Assembly: GCA_017504435.1 (NCBI GenBank)
Contig: JAFVRD010000002.1
Location: 1 to 59,575 of the forward strand
Direction of reading: 5' to 3'
Length of the DNA stretch: 59,575 nucleotides
Source of the DNA: Lentisphaeria bacterium
GTDB lineage: Bacteria > Verrucomicrobiota > Lentisphaeria > Victivallales > Victivallaceae
This document shows, piece after piece, positions 29,096 to 37,810 of this stretch. Under the pieces are notes generated by a model, which saw only the letters and a list, made by a program, of their open reading frames with translations, made no database searches and was not told where the DNA came from. Numbering within the stretch: position 1 is the first letter of the stretch; each line of letters opens with the position of its first letter. The position numbers were made by a program, and so were the translations under genes.

Positions 29096-29757
29096 TTTTT
29101 CCCGGATGCCTCTATTTCCTGTTTTCGCTCAACATCAAAATCCAACAGCAGATTGGAATCACCGATTTTTATTTCATCTGTTCTGAACAGTGCGGCAAAT
29201 GTCTGAAAAATAATTTTGACATCTAAAAGCAGTGAAATATTATTCACATATTCCACATCCGCTTCAAAACGCTTTTTCCAAGTCAGCAAATTGCGTCCCC
29301 GTACTTGCGCCAATCCGGATATTCCGGGGCGCACCAGTGCCCGTTTACGCTCTTCATCAGTATAATACGGCAAATAACGCATCAGCAGTGGTCTGGGACC
29401 GATAAAACTCATTTCGCCACGCAGGATATTCCATATTTCCGGCAATTCATCCAGCGACGTTTTACGCAACAGCAACCCGGCTTTGGTCAATCTTTCCTGA
29501 TCCGGGAGTAAGTTGCCATCTGCATCACGCCGGTCAGTCATAGTCCGGAACTTGTACAGTTGGAAAGGTTTTTCATTCAAACCGGGACGTTCCTGCCGGA
29601 AAATCACCGGAGTACCCAGAAAAAATCTGACCAACAGTGTCAACAACAACAGCACTATCCAGCCGCCGCAAACCAGAAACAGCAGAACCAGCAATATATC
29701 CGCCCCCCTTTTTACATAGCGGGGATATATTCCCGGAGGAGGTATTTGGCCGTCCAT
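29092..29757 (-). CDS. Phosphoglycosyl transferase, PglC-like
   Basis: The 221-residue protein has one hydrophobic N-terminal hairpin (about 20-45) and the monotopic PGT core: RQERPGLNEKPFQLYKFRTM, RKTSLDELPEIWNILRGEMSFIGPRP with the catalytic Asp-Glu pair, and RPGISGLAQVRGRN. It transfers a sugar phosphate from UDP-sugar to undecaprenyl phosphate. The small size fits PglC rather than the long WcaJ type. It follows the dehydratase by 3 bases. Confidence 0.92.
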   Translation of the reverse strand: MDGQIPPPGIYPRYVKRGADILLVLLFLVCGGWIVLLLLTLLVRFFLGTPVIFRQERPGLNEKPFQLYKFRTMTDRRDADGNLLPDQERLTKAGLLLRKTSLDELPEIWNILRGEMSFIGPRPLLMRYLPYYTDEERKRALVRPGISGLAQVRGRNLLTWKKRFEADVEYVNNISLLLDVKIIFQTFAALFRTDEIKIGDSNLLLDFDVERKQEIEASGKK

Positions 29758-29760
29758 TTT

Positions 29761-31689
29761 TTAATTCTCCACCGGTTTATATGTATAAACCATTTCTTTG
29801 ATGGCAGCGATCAATTCCTGATGGTCATTGCGTGCAATCAGTTCCGGTAATTCCGGAATAAACTTATTCATCAGTTTATCACGATCAAAAGGGATGGGAT
29901 TACTGATAAAGATCTTGCTGTGTTCAGATGCGGTCATGCCCTCTTCCGCCAGCGACAATTCTTCGTAAAGTTTTTCGCCCGGGCGCAAACCGGTGAATTC
30001 GATCTTTATATCCTGATAAGGCCGGAGACCGGACAATTTTATCAAAGTCTCTGCCAGCGAGAGTATCTTAAATGGTTTTCCCATGTCCAAAATAAAAATC
30101 TCACCGCCTTTTGCCATCGCTCCGGCCTGCAAAACCAGAGAGGCTGCTTCCGGAATAGTCATAAAATATCTGGTTATTTCAGGATGGGTCACCGTCAACG
30201 GCTGACGTGCTGCGATCAACTTCTGAAACAGAGGAACCACCGAACCGTTACTGCCCAGGACATTGCCGAACCTGACTGCCACAAATTCGGTTTTTCCGGG
30301 TTCATTGAGAGATTGAATGATCATTTCGCACAAACGTTTGCTTGCCCCCATAACATTAGTTGGATTGACAGCTTTATCGGTTGAAATCAGTACAAATTTT
30401 TTCAACCCGTATTGTTTAGCTGTCAGCGCAATGTTATACGTGCCGAGACAATTGTTTTTCATAGCTTCAAACGGAGATATCTCCATCAGCGGCACATGTT
30501 TGTGAGCAGCCGCATGAAAAACCATATCCGGATTGAATTCCTGAAACACCGCTTCCAAACGATGCTTGTCACGAACTGATCCGATTCTGACAAAAAGATT
30601 CAAATCGGGATATTTTCTGCGTAATTCGTTTTCAATATCATAAGCGTTGTTCTCGTAAATATCAAAGATGATCAACTTTCCGGGAGCATATTTGCAAACC
30701 TGCCGGCAAAGTTCAGAACCGATAGAACCGCCGCCGCCGGAGACAAGAATGACCTTTCCGCTGATATCTGATGATATACAGCTTGTATCAAGTATGGATT
30801 GTTCCCTGCCCAACAGATCAGTAATATCTATTTTCCGGATGTCATTCACAGAAACTTTTCCGGAAATAATCTCCGCAGCCGAAGGCAGGGTCAGAAGTTT
30901 GCAACTGGTTTGACTGCATATTTCCAGAATTTTTCGTCTTTCCACATCCGGCAGGGAAGGAATTGCGATCATGATCGTGTTGATATTGTATTTCCCGACC
31001 GCTTCAAGAATCTTATCGCGGCCGCCATAAATCGGCACTCCGAGCATAAACATTTTCTGCTTACGGATGTCATCATCTATAAATACCACCGGTTTGGCAT
31101 TGGAAACTTTTTCTTTTTTTATTTTGATGCACAATTCCCGCCCGCTGAAACCGGCTCCAATGATCATCATAAGCTGCTGTTCTGCAACAACTTTATCTCT
31201 TTTCTTTATCAAGTCAGAAATAACTGCAACAAGTGACCGCCAATGATGGTTTACCATAATCAGGGAAAAATCAAAAATAAGCAGCAGCGGATAGATACCG
31301 TTTGCCACCCGGTAACTACGGTATACAGTTTCACTTATCACTGTAAAAAACAAAATATAAATCAAACAGATACAGAATACTTTCACATGAGTTCTGATTG
31401 TTTCACAATTCCACACTTTGTTATAAAAGCCGAAAATAGAAAACAAAACGATCTGCCCGATACTCCATTGCACACCAAATGCCTTGAAATAGTCCATGGA
31501 GATCCGGTAATCCTCCAAAAACATGTGCATATTGCACATGAAAAAAGCAGCCAGCCAGTATGAAAAAGCAAAAACAATACCATCCATGAGCATGTGGATC
31601 AACACATGACGGACAAAATACATATTCTGTTTTTGCAGCCAACCGGGATTATTCTGATTATCCACAAAAATCTTCCTTCCATAAAACAT
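29761..31689 (-). CDS. Membrane NDP-sugar 4,6-dehydratase, PglF/WbpM-like
   Basis: The 642-residue protein has four N-terminal membrane helices (about 25-150), a CoA-binding-like Rossmann domain (175-290) and a second Rossmann domain with SGGGGSIGSE at 317-326. The active site has TDK in ISTDKAVNPT, which replaces the classical YxxxK, as in PglF and WbpM. It would turn UDP-GlcNAc into the 4-keto-6-deoxy sugar. It is the first gene of the glycan operon. Confidence 0.93.
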   Translation of the reverse strand: MFYGRKIFVDNQNNPGWLQKQNMYFVRHVLIHMLMDGIVFAFSYWLAAFFMCNMHMFLEDYRISMDYFKAFGVQWSIGQIVLFSIFGFYNKVWNCETIRTHVKVFCICLIYILFFTVISETVYRSYRVANGIYPLLLIFDFSLIMVNHHWRSLVAVISDLIKKRDKVVAEQQLMMIIGAGFSGRELCIKIKKEKVSNAKPVVFIDDDIRKQKMFMLGVPIYGGRDKILEAVGKYNINTIMIAIPSLPDVERRKILEICSQTSCKLLTLPSAAEIISGKVSVNDIRKIDITDLLGREQSILDTSCISSDISGKVILVSGGGGSIGSELCRQVCKYAPGKLIIFDIYENNAYDIENELRRKYPDLNLFVRIGSVRDKHRLEAVFQEFNPDMVFHAAAHKHVPLMEISPFEAMKNNCLGTYNIALTAKQYGLKKFVLISTDKAVNPTNVMGASKRLCEMIIQSLNEPGKTEFVAVRFGNVLGSNGSVVPLFQKLIAARQPLTVTHPEITRYFMTIPEAASLVLQAGAMAKGGEIFILDMGKPFKILSLAETLIKLSGLRPYQDIKIEFTGLRPGEKLYEELSLAEEGMTASEHSKIFISNPIPFDRDKLMNKFIPELPELIARNDHQELIAAIKEMVYTYKPVEN

Positions 31690-31726
31690 ATCCGTGCCGG
31701 AACAGGCAATACAGACAGCCTTTCAT

Positions 31727-31755
31727 AATATAGCATTTTGTCAGAAAAAATACAA
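31727..31755 (-). promoter_or_regulatory. Promoter of the pgl-like operon
   Basis: On the minus strand TTGTAT (31755-31750) and TATATT (31732-31727) are 17 bases apart and lie 38 bases before the dehydratase start. No other plausible promoter was seen between the seven genes. Confidence 0.55.
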
Positions 31756-31867
31756 ACAGCTGTCCCCGTTTCAATATACTTTTGTTACGGTACAGTAAAA
31801 GCCCACCCATCCCGCAAGGCCAAAGAGTGTGTTTGAAAATAAGGTTTCGGCAGCAATACCATCAAAC

Positions 31868-31917
31868 ATAAAAAAAGATACTATGAGAGACACAAAAGGT
31901 CTCTCATAGTATCTTTT
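31868..31917 (-). terminator. Strong terminator after the amidohydrolase gene
   Basis: A perfect 19-bp stem (31873-31891 with 31899-31917) has a 7-base loop and is followed by a T run on the minus strand. It begins 9 bases past the stop at 31927. Confidence 0.88.
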
Positions 31918-31926
31918 GTATTGGAT

Positions 31927-32775
31927 TTATCTGCCGGATTCAGCATCCAGACGGAAGTTGTGGGCATTGTGATAGAAGAATTTTTCAGCTTCTTCCGGTT
32001 TGCCCCAACGGTGATAAACAGATCCGATAAGATCAAAAAACAGCGTCCAGAATTCTTTTAACTTCAAAGAACGTTCATTTTCCTCTTTCAATCCGTAAAA
32101 CTGATCCGTAGCAAAGAAAAGTTTTTCATGAAACATCCGGTTGCTGCCTTCATTGGCAGCCCGATCCAGAGAACGGAACAGTTCTCCCAGCATTTCATAA
32201 TGCCGGTAACCGCTGATATCATGGACGATATTGCGGCAGTAATAGAGATTGTGTACCGTCTCTTCAAACCACGGATATCCCAGATGACCGCCGATGATCC
32301 GGAGCTGCGGAAATGCTTCACCGATACCGGCAAGATAAGACGGCCGCATACCGGATGGTCCGTAACCGCAGGAGTTCCGCGTGCGGGTGTTGTAACTCTC
32401 CACCCGCACCGCCATGCCGGTATGGAACAGCATAGGCATATTCAACTCCTGCGCCCGTTCGTAGAACGGATAGAACTTTTCATCATTCCAATGGGTATCG
32501 GGTTTGTAAGGTTTCAACCCGATAAAACCCCGTTCTTTGAGCCGGTCGATTTCATCAACACCTTTGGAAAAATCCAGATATCCGTAAGCATAAACCACTC
32601 CCGGATGTGCCTTTACCGCAGCCAACACCTCATCAGAAGTCGCCAATTGGATCCCGCTGAGGTTGATACCGTCAAGATCCATCAGCCAGATCTCATCGTA
32701 GACTCCGGAATCAGCAAGTTCGTGGAACCCCTGATGATCATGCACCAGATGGGCGTGTGCGTCAATGTATTTCAT
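31927..32775 (-). CDS. Amidohydrolase family (TIM-barrel) metal-dependent hydrolase
   Basis: The 282-residue protein has DAHAHL at the N-terminus, LFHTGMAV in the middle and GGHLGYPWFEE, the metal ligands of amidohydrolase-2 proteins. A late ATDQFYG Asp would complete the site. Members decarboxylate or hydrolyse small rings and lactones. It follows the NagB-like gene by 6 bases, so the two probably act on the same compound. The substrate is unknown. Confidence 0.85.
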   Translation of the reverse strand: MKYIDAHAHLVHDHQGFHELADSGVYDEIWLMDLDGINLSGIQLATSDEVLAAVKAHPGVVYAYGYLDFSKGVDEIDRLKERGFIGLKPYKPDTHWNDEKFYPFYERAQELNMPMLFHTGMAVRVESYNTRTRNSCGYGPSGMRPSYLAGIGEAFPQLRIIGGHLGYPWFEETVHNLYYCRNIVHDISGYRHYEMLGELFRSLDRAANEGSNRMFHEKLFFATDQFYGLKEENERSLKLKEFWTLFFDLIGSVYHRWGKPEEAEKFFYHNAHNFRLDAESGR

Positions 32776-32781
32776 AGCAGA

Positions 32782-33636
32782 TCAAATGTTGAATTTGGGA
32801 GCTTTGGCAGTCGCCATATCGCTGGCGATGATGCAGTTGGGGTGACGGCGGCAATAGGTCACCGGATAATCATCTCCGGGCTGACCGGCGGCGGCGATAC
32901 GGATAATGGTATTCGCCCACAGAAATTCGGTGGATTCATTGCGGGTCATCAGCAGCATGCGTCTGGCACCGAGGCACTGTTTCATACCGAGGGTGATCGC
33001 ACGTTTCGGGAAGTTCTCCAGGTTGCCGCCCACACCTTTGTGACGGGTGGAATCAATGGTACGGGTGAATTCGTTGATCTCCAGGATCCGCGGATTGCTT
33101 TCCGCCACTCCGGGAGCAGGTTCATTGAATGCGACATGACCGTGGATACCGATTCCGCCGTAGCAGACCTCGATACCACCGAGTTTTTCGATCATTTCCG
33201 GCAGTTCGGCAAGGATTTCCGGACGGGGGAAAATGATCTGTTCCGGGGGCATCAGCAGATCCGGACGCACCCGGTCAAAAAAGAGACCGCCCATCTGACC
33301 GCGGAAGCTCAGCGGATTAGTTGCCGGAATAAGCTCATCTTTTTCATCATCCACATATTCGTCCATAAAGAAAAAGCGGACATTTTTCAGAGAGAGAGAT
33401 TCACGGTTGATCTTCTCCGCCATGATCCGGTAAGGCTGGGTCGGACCGACCGGCATAATGAAATTCACCACCTTGTCACCGGCGGCGGCTTTACGGAATT
33501 CAGCGACCATCTCTTCGGCAAGATATTCATAAAGTTCATCCAGCGTTTCAGTAAGTTTCAACTGACCTTTGGATTCAGCGATAAGTTCGTCGATCGAAAG
33601 CGACAGGAGATGGCGGACTTCTTCTTTACGGTTCAT
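32782..33636 (-). CDS. NagB-like protein with altered active site
   Basis: The 284-residue protein belongs to the NagB/RpiA superfamily. FFMDEYVDD matches the catalytic-base loop of glucosamine-6-phosphate deaminase. The second motif reads GIGIHGHVAFNEP, where NagB has GVGNDGHIAFNEP, so the Asp that helps ring opening is His here while the following His and Glu remain. It may act on a different phosphosugar. I start at the ATG at 33636, which has AAGGT 7 bases upstream; the ATG at 33642 is too close. Confidence 0.8.
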   Translation of the reverse strand: MNRKEEVRHLLSLSIDELIAESKGQLKLTETLDELYEYLAEEMVAEFRKAAAGDKVVNFIMPVGPTQPYRIMAEKINRESLSLKNVRFFFMDEYVDDEKDELIPATNPLSFRGQMGGLFFDRVRPDLLMPPEQIIFPRPEILAELPEMIEKLGGIEVCYGGIGIHGHVAFNEPAPGVAESNPRILEINEFTRTIDSTRHKGVGGNLENFPKRAITLGMKQCLGARRMLLMTRNESTEFLWANTIIRIAAAGQPGDDYPVTYCRRHPNCIIASDMATAKAPKFNI

Positions 33637-33706
33637 GATCATGACCTTTCTTGATTAAATTTTTAAGGGTTTTTTACATGCAAAAGCTTGCTCATTGTGT
33701 AAAGTA

Positions 33707-33735
33707 GTAGTATTTTATGGATTATTCAATAACAA
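33707..33735 (-). promoter_or_regulatory. Candidate promoter of the NagB-like operon
   Basis: On the minus strand TTGTTA (33735-33730) and TACTAC (33712-33707) are 17 bases apart. The -35 box is joined directly to the direct repeats at 33731-33767, as expected for an activator site. Confidence 0.45.
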
Positions 33736-33767
33736 TTTTGATGAAATTATAACAATTTTGATGAAAT
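33731..33767. repeat. Two 17-bp direct repeats, probable AraC operator
   Basis: The 17-mer AACAATTTTGATGAAAT occurs at 33731-33747 and 33751-33767, with a 20-bp period. The second copy ends at the base before the AraC start codon. Direct repeats two helical turns apart are the usual sites of AraC-family regulators. They could control the divergent NagB-like operon and the regulator itself. Confidence 0.65.
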
Positions 33768-34592
33768 ATGCGTAAAATCGTTTCCCGCCCCGACACATCG
33801 GCACTGCCGGCATTGCCGCTGCCGGTCTACATCCGCTCCGCCGGATACAACGAAGCGGAATCCGGCTGGCAGGAGTATGATACCGATAAACCTTTTGTGC
33901 AGATATTCTGGTGTGTGCAGGGAGCCGGAGAATTTTTCCTGACCGACGGCAGTTCGGTGACCGTCCACCCCGGGGAAACATTTTTCCGGATGCCCGGAGA
34001 GATCCATCACCACCGTTCCTGTGACCCGGTATCACCGTGGAGTTATTACTGGTTCACCTTTGACGGTCCATCCGCCCGGGAATTCATGCTTGCCTACGGC
34101 TACCGGCAAATCCCGATGTATGCCGGGGAGTGTCCGGTGGAGCTGTTTCTGGAATTGGAGATCATGGTACGCAAACCGGAACCTTATGCCCAGCGGCACG
34201 CGATTTCGCTGGCGGCAGAGATCCTTGCCCAGATGGGCGGCAGGGAAAAATCCGCCCCGGCGGAACATCTTGTCCGCCGGTATCTGGGGGTGGCAAAAGA
34301 AAATATGCGTAATCCGGAGATCACCGTGGAAAGCCTCGCCCGCCGTCTGGGAGTCCACCGGACGACGCTCAACCGGCACTTCAAAGCGGAAATGGGAATT
34401 TCTCCCGGAGCATATCTGGACACCATCCGCCTCCAGCATGCTTTGCGGCTGCTGCGGGATACCGCCATGAATTTAAAAGAAATACCGCAGAATTCCGGTC
34501 TGCTCAACCAGAGTTACTTCTGCGCGCTGGTCAAAAAAGCCACCGGCATGTCACCGAAACAGTACCGTGAATCGCTCAACCCTCAGAAATAA
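33768..34592 (+). CDS. AraC-family transcriptional regulator
   Basis: The 274-residue protein has an N-terminal cupin-like sensor (FFLTDGSSVTVHPGETFFRMPGEIHHH) and a C-terminal double helix-turn-helix, with ITVESLARRLGVHRTTLNRHFKAEMGISPGAYL as the first part and a PKQYR ending. It is divergent from the NagB-like pair, its likely target. No Shine-Dalgarno is seen before the ATG, so it may be poorly translated or leaderless. Its 3' end overlaps the DeoR gene by 17 bases, tail to tail. Confidence 0.88.
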   Translation: MRKIVSRPDTSALPALPLPVYIRSAGYNEAESGWQEYDTDKPFVQIFWCVQGAGEFFLTDGSSVTVHPGETFFRMPGEIHHHRSCDPVSPWSYYWFTFDGPSAREFMLAYGYRQIPMYAGECPVELFLELEIMVRKPEPYAQRHAISLAAEILAQMGGREKSAPAEHLVRRYLGVAKENMRNPEITVESLARRLGVHRTTLNRHFKAEMGISPGAYLDTIRLQHALRLLRDTAMNLKEIPQNSGLLNQSYFCALVKKATGMSPKQYRESLNPQK

Positions 34593-35289
34593 CCGCTTCA
34601 AACATGGATTCCGTTGCGAACCGGAACAGACCTTTGCGGTTGAGTTTGGAACGGTCAAGCAGCAGCATTTTTTTCTCGGAAACCGCCATCAGTTTGAGCA
34701 GCAGGGCAAAGTGCTTCTCATGATTGGTGGTCACTCTGCCGTCATTCAGTCCGAATGCCGAAACAAATGCTTTGGAAATCGAGAGCTGTTCCAGTTCCCG
34801 CAGCACCGACTGTCCCAGAAAAGCGTTGAGCTGCAAATCATATCCGCCGCCCAGACCGATAAGAACGTAATGGCTGGGAAATTTTTGAAAATTTTGAATG
34901 ATCGACACCGCATTGGTCACGATCGTCAAACTTGAAAAGCAGGATTTCAACAACTTTTCCGCCAGCCACGATACTGTAGTGGAAGAGTCCAGAAAAAGGA
35001 TATCTCCGTCTTCGATCCGTTGAAAAGCCCGATCCGCAATGATCTGTTTGGCACGGCAATTCCAGTTGAGCCGATCCAGAAACGCTGCCGAACTGGAGTG
35101 TTCATGGGTTTGAGATTCAAAAGCGACCCCGCCGCGCACTTTCTGCAGCAGCCCCCGTCTGACCAATTCAGAAATATCCCGGTGTATCGTGGCATTGGAG
35201 ACCCCGAACTTTTCCCGCAATTCAGGAATGGAACAATATTTTTTCTCTTTCAGAACATCTATTATCGCATATGCACGAACGTTTTTCAC
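34576..35289 (-). CDS. DeoR/GlpR-family transcriptional regulator
   Basis: The 237-residue protein has an N-terminal HTH (SIPELREKFGVSNATIHRDISELVRRGLLQKVRGG) and a DeoR sensor domain with DGDILFLDSSTT and a late LLDRSKLNRKG. Such regulators sense phosphorylated sugars. I start at a GTG at 35289 because AGGAG lies 7 bases upstream; a longer frame to 35349 would place that site inside the gene. It is divergent from the kinase-isomerase-aldolase operon, its likely target. Confidence 0.88.
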   Translation of the reverse strand: MKNVRAYAIIDVLKEKKYCSIPELREKFGVSNATIHRDISELVRRGLLQKVRGGVAFESQTHEHSSSAAFLDRLNWNCRAKQIIADRAFQRIEDGDILFLDSSTTVSWLAEKLLKSCFSSLTIVTNAVSIIQNFQKFPSHYVLIGLGGGYDLQLNAFLGQSVLRELEQLSISKAFVSAFGLNDGRVTTNHEKHFALLLKLMAVSEKKMLLLDRSKLNRKGLFRFATESMFEAVISEG

Positions 35290-35438
35290 ACTCTGACTCC
35301 TGTAACAGTTTGAATTCTTATCCGGTGAATATAACGCAAAATTTCTCAAAAATCAACCTTTTATCAATAAAAAATGAGATTTTTTGAAAAAATATCTTAT
35401 TGTATCATTTTTATTCTTTTTTTCTCATCTTCCCCCGC

Positions 35439-35472
35439 TTGCTATTGAAAAACGGTTATGCTATATTCAATA
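35439..35472 (+). promoter_or_regulatory. Promoter and operator of the sugar operon
   Basis: TTGCTA (35439-35444) and TATATT (35462-35467) are 17 bases apart. The inverted repeat TATTGAA (35443-35449) and TTCAATA (35466-35472) overlaps both boxes, which suits a DeoR-type repressor. A second imperfect pair, about 35367-35378 and 35405-35416, lies further upstream. Confidence 0.6.
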
Positions 35473-35510
35473 ACGGGTCAATTTGGATAACAGACGGAGG
35501 ACATGGAAAC

Positions 35511-36422
35511 ATGACCAAAAAATTTGATTTTACCGGATTGGGTTTCTGCAGCAATGATTATATTGCCCTGCTCCCGGAAATCCCTTTGGACAGCAAAGTG
35601 AAAATGCTTGAACATCTCATTCAGGGCGGAGGTCCGGCGGCAACATCCACCGTGGCTGCATCCCGATTGGGATTGAAAGCGGCATTCATCAGTTCAGTCG
35701 GCGATGATGATGCCGGCAAAAAGATCATTGCCGACTTTGATACCGAAAAAGTTTTTACCAAAGCCATACAGATCCGTTCCGGCAAAACTTCTCCGGTCGC
35801 ATACTGCTGGACAGATGCCCCCACCGGCAAGCGCAGCGTGGCATGGACCAGCGGTGATCTGGTGGAAGTTACTCCGGATGAGATCGATTATGAATTGATC
35901 GCCGCCTCCAGGGTCCTGCATTTGGACGGACACCACACCCGGGCGGCACTGGCTGCGGCAAAATTTGCCAAAGCCAACGGCGTACTGGTCAATATGGATG
36001 CCGGAACATTGCGGGATGGCGTGCCGGAATTGCTGACGTACACCGATATCCTCATCGCTTCGGAGGAGTTTGCCCGCAGAATAACCGGTATCAACGATCT
36101 GGACAAAGCGATATTCAAACTCGCTGAATATGGAGCCAAAGTCACCGGTATCACCATGGGCGAACTCGGTTCCATGGTGCTGACCCCGGAAAAAAGTATT
36201 CTGCGCTGTCCGGCATTCAAATTGGAAAAAGTCGTGGACACCACCGGAGCAGGGGATGTTTATCATACCGGATTCTGTGTCCGCTATCTGGAGACAGATG
36301 ATCTGATGGAATGCATGCGTTTCGGGTCAGCCGTATCTGCACTCAAATGCGGCAAACTCGGCGGCAGAACCGGTATCCCGAATCGTAATGAAGTTGATTT
36401 ATTCTTAAAACAGCGGGGGTGA
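35511..36422 (+). CDS. PfkB-family sugar kinase, YihV/IolC-like
   Basis: The 303-residue kinase has QGGGPAATSTVAASRLG and GDDDAGKKI at the sugar site and DTTGAGDVYHTGF with the catalytic Asp. The end ALKCGKLGGRTGIP resembles sulfofructose kinase YihV as I remember it; IolC and ribokinase are other relatives. It would phosphorylate a ketose or keto-deoxy acid before aldol cleavage. GGAGG 10 bases upstream selects the ATG at 35511; the frame open from 35400 is not used. It is first in a seven-gene operon. Confidence 0.85.
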   Translation: MTKKFDFTGLGFCSNDYIALLPEIPLDSKVKMLEHLIQGGGPAATSTVAASRLGLKAAFISSVGDDDAGKKIIADFDTEKVFTKAIQIRSGKTSPVAYCWTDAPTGKRSVAWTSGDLVEVTPDEIDYELIAASRVLHLDGHHTRAALAAAKFAKANGVLVNMDAGTLRDGVPELLTYTDILIASEEFARRITGINDLDKAIFKLAEYGAKVTGITMGELGSMVLTPEKSILRCPAFKLEKVVDTTGAGDVYHTGFCVRYLETDDLMECMRFGSAVSALKCGKLGGRTGIPNRNEVDLFLKQRG

Positions 36423-36424
36423 AT

Positions 36425-37798
36425 ATGTCAGAAAATATGAAAATCGTTTATCTGCCTCTGACCAAGGCAAACTGGGTGAATCCGGAACTGGAACTCATGC
36501 GGGAAAAATCCCGGCAGTTCCTTGCTTCACTGCCCAATGTTTCCATTATCGGCGGCGATAAGATGATCGAAACTGAATCGCAGGCGATGGAAGTGCTTGA
36601 ATCATGCCGGAATCAGCACCCGGATCTGGTTGTCGGTCACATGCTTTCATTCGCCCTCGGAGTGGTGCTGCCCCGTTTTGCTCTTGCTCTGCATGTCCCG
36701 ACGGTACTGTGGTCGATCCCTGAACCCGATCCCATGGGCGGCAGATTGCGGGCAAATTCATTCTGTGCGGTAAATATGAATACCCATATTCTCTGGAAAC
36801 TGCACTGTCCGTCATTTCCTGTCCACGGCAATATCGGCGATGCGGGAACTGCCGCCAAACTGGAACAGGCGGTCAAAGTTGCCCGGGCATTGCGGAAACT
36901 GCGTACGCTCAAAGTCGGTTCCATCGGCGGCAGAGTTCCGGGATTTTTCACCTCGGATTACGATGAGATGCTGCTGCGCAACAAGATCGGCAGTGAAGTC
37001 ATCCCGCTGACCGCATTGGAAGCATCATCTATCGCCAGAAATCTGCCGGCTGAAGAAGTCGAAGCGGCGAAAAAAGTACTGCTCGGCGATGCGGTCATGC
37101 ACGACAGCGATGCCCCGAATGATGACCACTTCACCAAATCAGCTGCATTGTTTGCCGCCATCAGTAAAATGGTAAAAAACAACTTCCTTGATGCCGTAAC
37201 TCTGCGCTGCTGGCCCGAAGTCATTGCCGATGAGATGTACGGTATCACCTTGTGTTCAACGATCGGCCACCTGAATAATCATGGCATACTGACTATCTGC
37301 GAAGGCGATGTTTATGCCGCAGTTCTGCAGTCAGCCATGCAGGAATTCAGCGATGCTCCGCCGTTTTTCTGTGATCTGATCAAACTTGATACCGATCCCG
37401 GAGTGGCATGGCACTGCGGTGCCGCCCCCTGCACGCTCTGCCGGGAGGGATTCACCCCGCAGCTCCGGCGCAGTTCCACAGTCGGCGGCGGCGGTACCAA
37501 AGGTTGTGTCTGCGAATTTCCGCTGAAACCGGGCAGAGTCACCCTTGCCCGTCTGGGTGAAACCCGGGACGGAGATGGCTTCCGGATGCTCATTATCCCC
37601 GGCACGGCAGTGGAAACCGATCTGTTTGTCCGGGGCAATCCGCTGAAAGTCCAATTTGATGCCGGCAGCAAGGCGTTGCAGGATGAATTGCTCAACAACG
37701 GCTGGGAACACCATTTTTCGCTGGCATACGGAGATATGACAGAAGAACTGCTCGCATTGTGCAGAGCTTTGGAAATACCGGTAACTATCTTAAAATAA
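36425..37798 (+). CDS. L-fucose/L-arabinose isomerase-fold protein
   Basis: The 457-residue protein resembles the FucI/AraA superfamily in length and layout. It has LRCWPEV, CEGDVYAAV, a metal-site candidate, and GVAWHCGAAP near the C-terminus. Members interconvert aldoses and ketoses with Mn2+. Its substrate need not be fucose. The ATG at 36425 has GGGGGTG before it; a GTG at 36419 is also possible. It overlaps or abuts the kinase gene. Confidence 0.75.
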   Translation: MSENMKIVYLPLTKANWVNPELELMREKSRQFLASLPNVSIIGGDKMIETESQAMEVLESCRNQHPDLVVGHMLSFALGVVLPRFALALHVPTVLWSIPEPDPMGGRLRANSFCAVNMNTHILWKLHCPSFPVHGNIGDAGTAAKLEQAVKVARALRKLRTLKVGSIGGRVPGFFTSDYDEMLLRNKIGSEVIPLTALEASSIARNLPAEEVEAAKKVLLGDAVMHDSDAPNDDHFTKSAALFAAISKMVKNNFLDAVTLRCWPEVIADEMYGITLCSTIGHLNNHGILTICEGDVYAAVLQSAMQEFSDAPPFFCDLIKLDTDPGVAWHCGAAPCTLCREGFTPQLRRSSTVGGGGTKGCVCEFPLKPGRVTLARLGETRDGDGFRMLIIPGTAVETDLFVRGNPLKVQFDAGSKALQDELLNNGWEHHFSLAYGDMTEELLALCRALEIPVTILK

Positions 37799-37810
37799 AG
37801 GAATATTATT

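Noticed and set aside
32128-33654. 508-residue plus-strand frame
   Set aside because: It lies antisense to the NagB-like and amidohydrolase genes, has no recognisable domain, and is a by-product of their codon use.
35400-35510. N-terminal extension of the PfkB kinase
   Set aside because: It covers the promoter and operator, and the GGAGG site points to the ATG at 35511.
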